From Eumeta japonica (Eukaryota > Arthropoda > Insecta > Lepidoptera > Psychidae): a stretch of DNA of 64,000 nucleotides. The notes under the pieces were generated by a model. That model searched no databases. It was given only the letters and a program-made list of their open reading frames with translations, and was not told the DNA's origin. Of the stretch, positions 62,761 through 64,000 are shown one piece after another; the first letter of the stretch is position 1; every line of letters starts with the position of its first letter. The translations under genes were made by a program, and so were the position numbers. The stretch spans positions 1-64,000 of the forward strand of contig BGZK01002073.1 in assembly GCA_005406025.1 (NCBI GenBank). The letters run 5' to 3'.

Positions 62761-63261
62761 CAAGATTTCGTTTATTTGGAGATAAGTTAATTAATGAATG
62801 GTATGTAGAAAATAGGCTTATCTTTCTTTCAAATAAAAATTGAATTCCTCTATAAGATTGGCTAAAGGGCCAATTTCATAATAAACCACAGACAATGGCC
62901 ATTGGTAATTTGTAAGTAAAGCTGAGTATATCTTGTGGTATCCGTCAATCCCGTTACAAGAATTGAAGATGCTTAATCGTACGTTAGATCTGTATGCAAG
63001 ATTGAGAGTGAAAAAATTTTTATTGTTAATTCTAATTTAATATAACTATTTAGCCTTATCAATAATATAACCAGCCTAAAGTACGAGTAGATTACGTCTA
63101 TTTGCAAAAAGTCGTATATGATCATAACAATGTTATATATGTATATTTTCTAGATGATAGCAAAAGTCAATGCATTGGAAAAGCAGTCCAATCGTAATGT
63201 ATCCAAAGTCAAGCAAGAATGTGAAGCAGCAATAAAACGTCATCAAAATTTTATCGATCAG
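55159..63261 (+). CDS. CEP131: CEP131 / AZI1 (dilatory) 5' part, six coding exons, continues past the window
   Basis: A centriolar-satellite and ciliary transition-zone coiled-coil protein; fly dilatory is the counterpart. Exons: 55159-55287, 57922-58030, 58116-60264, 60448-60570, 60761-60890 and 63154-63261, phases all matching, 916 codons so far. Start MSKDTSNLRLLGSPVNL, chosen as the first ATG of an exon joining in phase 0 to DLSERCKRPFSADAKTRLPT. The 2.1-kb exon encodes an Asn/Ser/Lys-rich, apparently disordered region. Family resemblance is in the last exons: EIFEFLEKVEKSAND recalls the IMSFLDEMEKS-type block, LAQRLVTASLQLEER with CCIALLQESLSNHKEQ recalls the start of the conserved coiled coil, and AAIKRHQNFIDQ matches the IQRHLAFIDQ-type block. 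No IQ motif was noted. Downstream exons are outside the window. Confidence 0.85.
55288..57921 (+). other. CEP131 intron 1
   Basis: A 2.6-kb A/T-rich intron. It holds the interspersed repeat at about 56080-56580. No additional exon is needed because exons 1 and 2 join in phase 0. Confidence 0.7.
56080..56585 (+). repeat. Arthropod interspersed repeat
   Basis: Contains gatgggaccctattactaag, then cagtcaatctgtctgtcggc, gtgcatttctgttgaagctataacaa and, near the right end, gactcgcacttggccgattt. These blocks in this order are common in lepidopteran genomes. No coding frame. Confidence 0.7.
58116..60264 (+). CDS. CEP131 exon 3, long low-complexity exon
   Basis: 2,149 nt with no intron, coding about 716 residues rich in Asn, Ser, Lys, Asp and Glu, with few hydrophobic runs. 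It begins with the last two bases of an Asn codon, then PKGIKIVPPTTGILKSS. The reading frame runs on to an apparent ATG-TAA at 60263-60268, but the donor TTTTAT|GTAAGT at 60264/60265 removes that stop and links in phase 2 to the exon at 60448. It includes short motifs such as VPQSPRQKRD and WMSMSAPSPRVFEVDE that may be interaction sites. Such sequence evolves fast, so similarity searches would rest on the later exons. Confidence 0.85.
60448..60570 (+). CDS. CEP131 exon 4
   Basis: 123 nt. The acceptor is GCTTAG at 60442-60447, not the nearer TTTAAG at 60480: only the former keeps phase, giving NCLYDQLHFFKEIFEFLEKV then EKSANDALSVVTDSNPQSIP. The donor CCTAA|GTGAGT leaves phase 2, completed by the A that opens the next exon. 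Confidence 0.8.
61036..61095 (+). pseudogene. LINE reverse-transcriptase C-terminal scrap
   Basis: Reads MKRLMDVSEAREICKDRMC before losing similarity. It is the same protein end as the piece at 50583-50681 and fits the C-terminus of lepidopteran non-LTR pol proteins. Confidence 0.55.
61130..61610 (+). repeat. Interspersed repeat following the LINE scrap
   Basis: Blocks such as tcagcacatatgagcccttt, gtttgcctaggacagcccat and ctcaaactacttctctttgc are repeat-like and known to me as recurrent lepidopteran sequence, but I cannot name the family. No coding potential. Confidence 0.4.
62215..62571 (-). pseudogene. BEL/Pao retrotransposon pol fragment
   Basis: A 118-codon minus-strand frame with GRFKVGLLWRNDD, LERRLDRDSELKKAY and PRIVHDAAAKAHDTNL, which is the segment just before and at the start of the reverse transcriptase domain of BEL/Pao elements. 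The frame ends with a stop soon after, before the polymerase active-site region; no protease, integrase or LTR was seen nearby. It is a dead fragment in antisense orientation inside CEP131 intron 5. Confidence 0.85.
62690..62760. repeat. (TG)n microsatellite
   Basis: About 33 TG dinucleotides, preceded by a G-rich imperfect lead (gtaggtaggggtgggggtga). Frames running through it are not coding. Confidence 0.97.
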
Positions 63262-64000
63262 GTAATCTGTAACTAGTATAATATTTCGAAAGTTCTTCAA
63301 TGACAGATTTTATTTTTAGTACCATCCAGACCATGGCAAGTAAGCAATATTTTAACTTCATTATGTATTTAGGTTTTTGAGAATCTGTCTTTATTTTTGA
63401 TTGCTTTTCAATAACTTACTAGAATTCCATTTATAGATACAACTTGGCTATGGACAAACTAATCAATAGGTTTTTTAACTTAAATCATTTGCTTCATATA
63501 CTAGGAAACATCTCAAGTCGTAAATAATGGACGTTGTTACCTCACTGACGACTATATATGCAATATAAATAGTTATTTTTTTCTTGCTATCACACCTGTC
63601 CTAATTTATACTGAAATATATTTATATTTTATTTACTATTTTTTTTATTTCTTACATTCTTGAATTTTATTTAACGAAAAAACAATGGGTAAATTGGGGA
63701 CAGATAAATGAACAAATGGATTTATGAAAAGAAATAATGTGACCTCATGCCTCATAGGTATGAAACCTTAACAACAGAATCTTAAAAAAACTAAATACGC
63801 TAAAGATTCTTAAGGTATGCCTCTTTATTTAGCGACTTTGTATTCGAAATTCATCTTCAATCAATTCAATCTTTTCAATCAATTCATTTCAATCTTTCCC
63901 TATTGATCTTTGATTTCGAAAATATTCTGCAGACAAACACAAACTGCCGATATAAGTCAGTGCAAATATATCCCATGTAAAACTTCATCTCAATTATAAA
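63262..64000 (+). other. CEP131 intron 6 (partial)
   Basis: A/T-rich. The next CEP131 exon, expected to continue after FIDQ, was not found before the window ends. Confidence 0.6.

Larger units (their letters stand above)
60891..63153 (+). other. CEP131 intron 5, filled with transposon debris
   Basis: 2.3 kb. It contains a LINE C-terminal scrap (61036-61095), repeat sequence at 61130-61610 (with 'gtaccttcagcacatatgagccctttatgctggg' character), a BEL/Pao pol fragment (62215-62571) and a TG microsatellite (62690-62760). Confidence 0.75.

Noticed and set aside
62477..62843. Frames with long Val-Cys repeats
   Set aside because: Translation of the TG microsatellite.

Overview
The window reads as nuclear DNA of a moth or butterfly (Lepidoptera). 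It is AT-rich, its genes are split by many GT-AG introns, and it is full of interspersed-repeat ends common in lepidopteran genomes: the 'gggcgaag…gcaaaagctagt' tail, the 'cgatgggaccctattactaag' and 'gactcgcacttggccg' blocks, and C-terminal scraps of a LINE reverse transcriptase. Nothing prokaryotic was seen. Species cannot be fixed from sequence alone.

Layout. (1) 1-3.9 kb, + strand: the last three coding exons of the deubiquitinase USP5/isopeptidase T, with a transposase fragment in the upstream intron. (2) 3.9-8.5 kb: intergenic, holding a piggyBac-like element reduced to its two coding ends. (3) 8.5-12.0 kb, - strand: a complete three-exon mRpS18A (mitochondrial ribosomal protein S18A), convergent with USP5; its large intron holds a dead mariner with both inverted repeats. 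(4) 12-16 kb: intergenic, with a short terminal-inverted-repeat element. (5) 16.2-31.4 kb, - strand (first exon at 31.9 and/or 53.4 kb): a gene of at least 33 coding exons and about 1,008 residues. Its middle is a long series of small exons, nearly all phase 1 on both sides, each coding one to four 11-residue amphipathic repeats with or without a 7-residue tail. The layout resembles group 3 LEA proteins and the 11-mer regions of perilipins, but I cannot name the gene. (6) 32-53 kb: repeat-rich DNA, possibly the first intron of that gene, with a 55-bp minisatellite and several transposon remnants. (7) 55.2 kb to the right edge, + strand: the 5' part of the CEP131/AZI1 (fly dilatory) centriolar-satellite/ciliary gene, six coding exons including one of 2.1 kb.

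The repeat gene is the most unusual item. It has grown by exon duplication, and the newest copy is a 278-bp tandem duplication whose only visible difference from its source changes a GT splice donor to GC. A roughly 670-bp segment holding one candidate first exon is present again in inverted orientation inside the gene's last intron; the 31.8-32.5 kb copy is bounded by hAT-like ends. USP5, mRpS18A and CEP131 are ordinary conserved genes. No operon-like or pathway relation between the four genes is evident.
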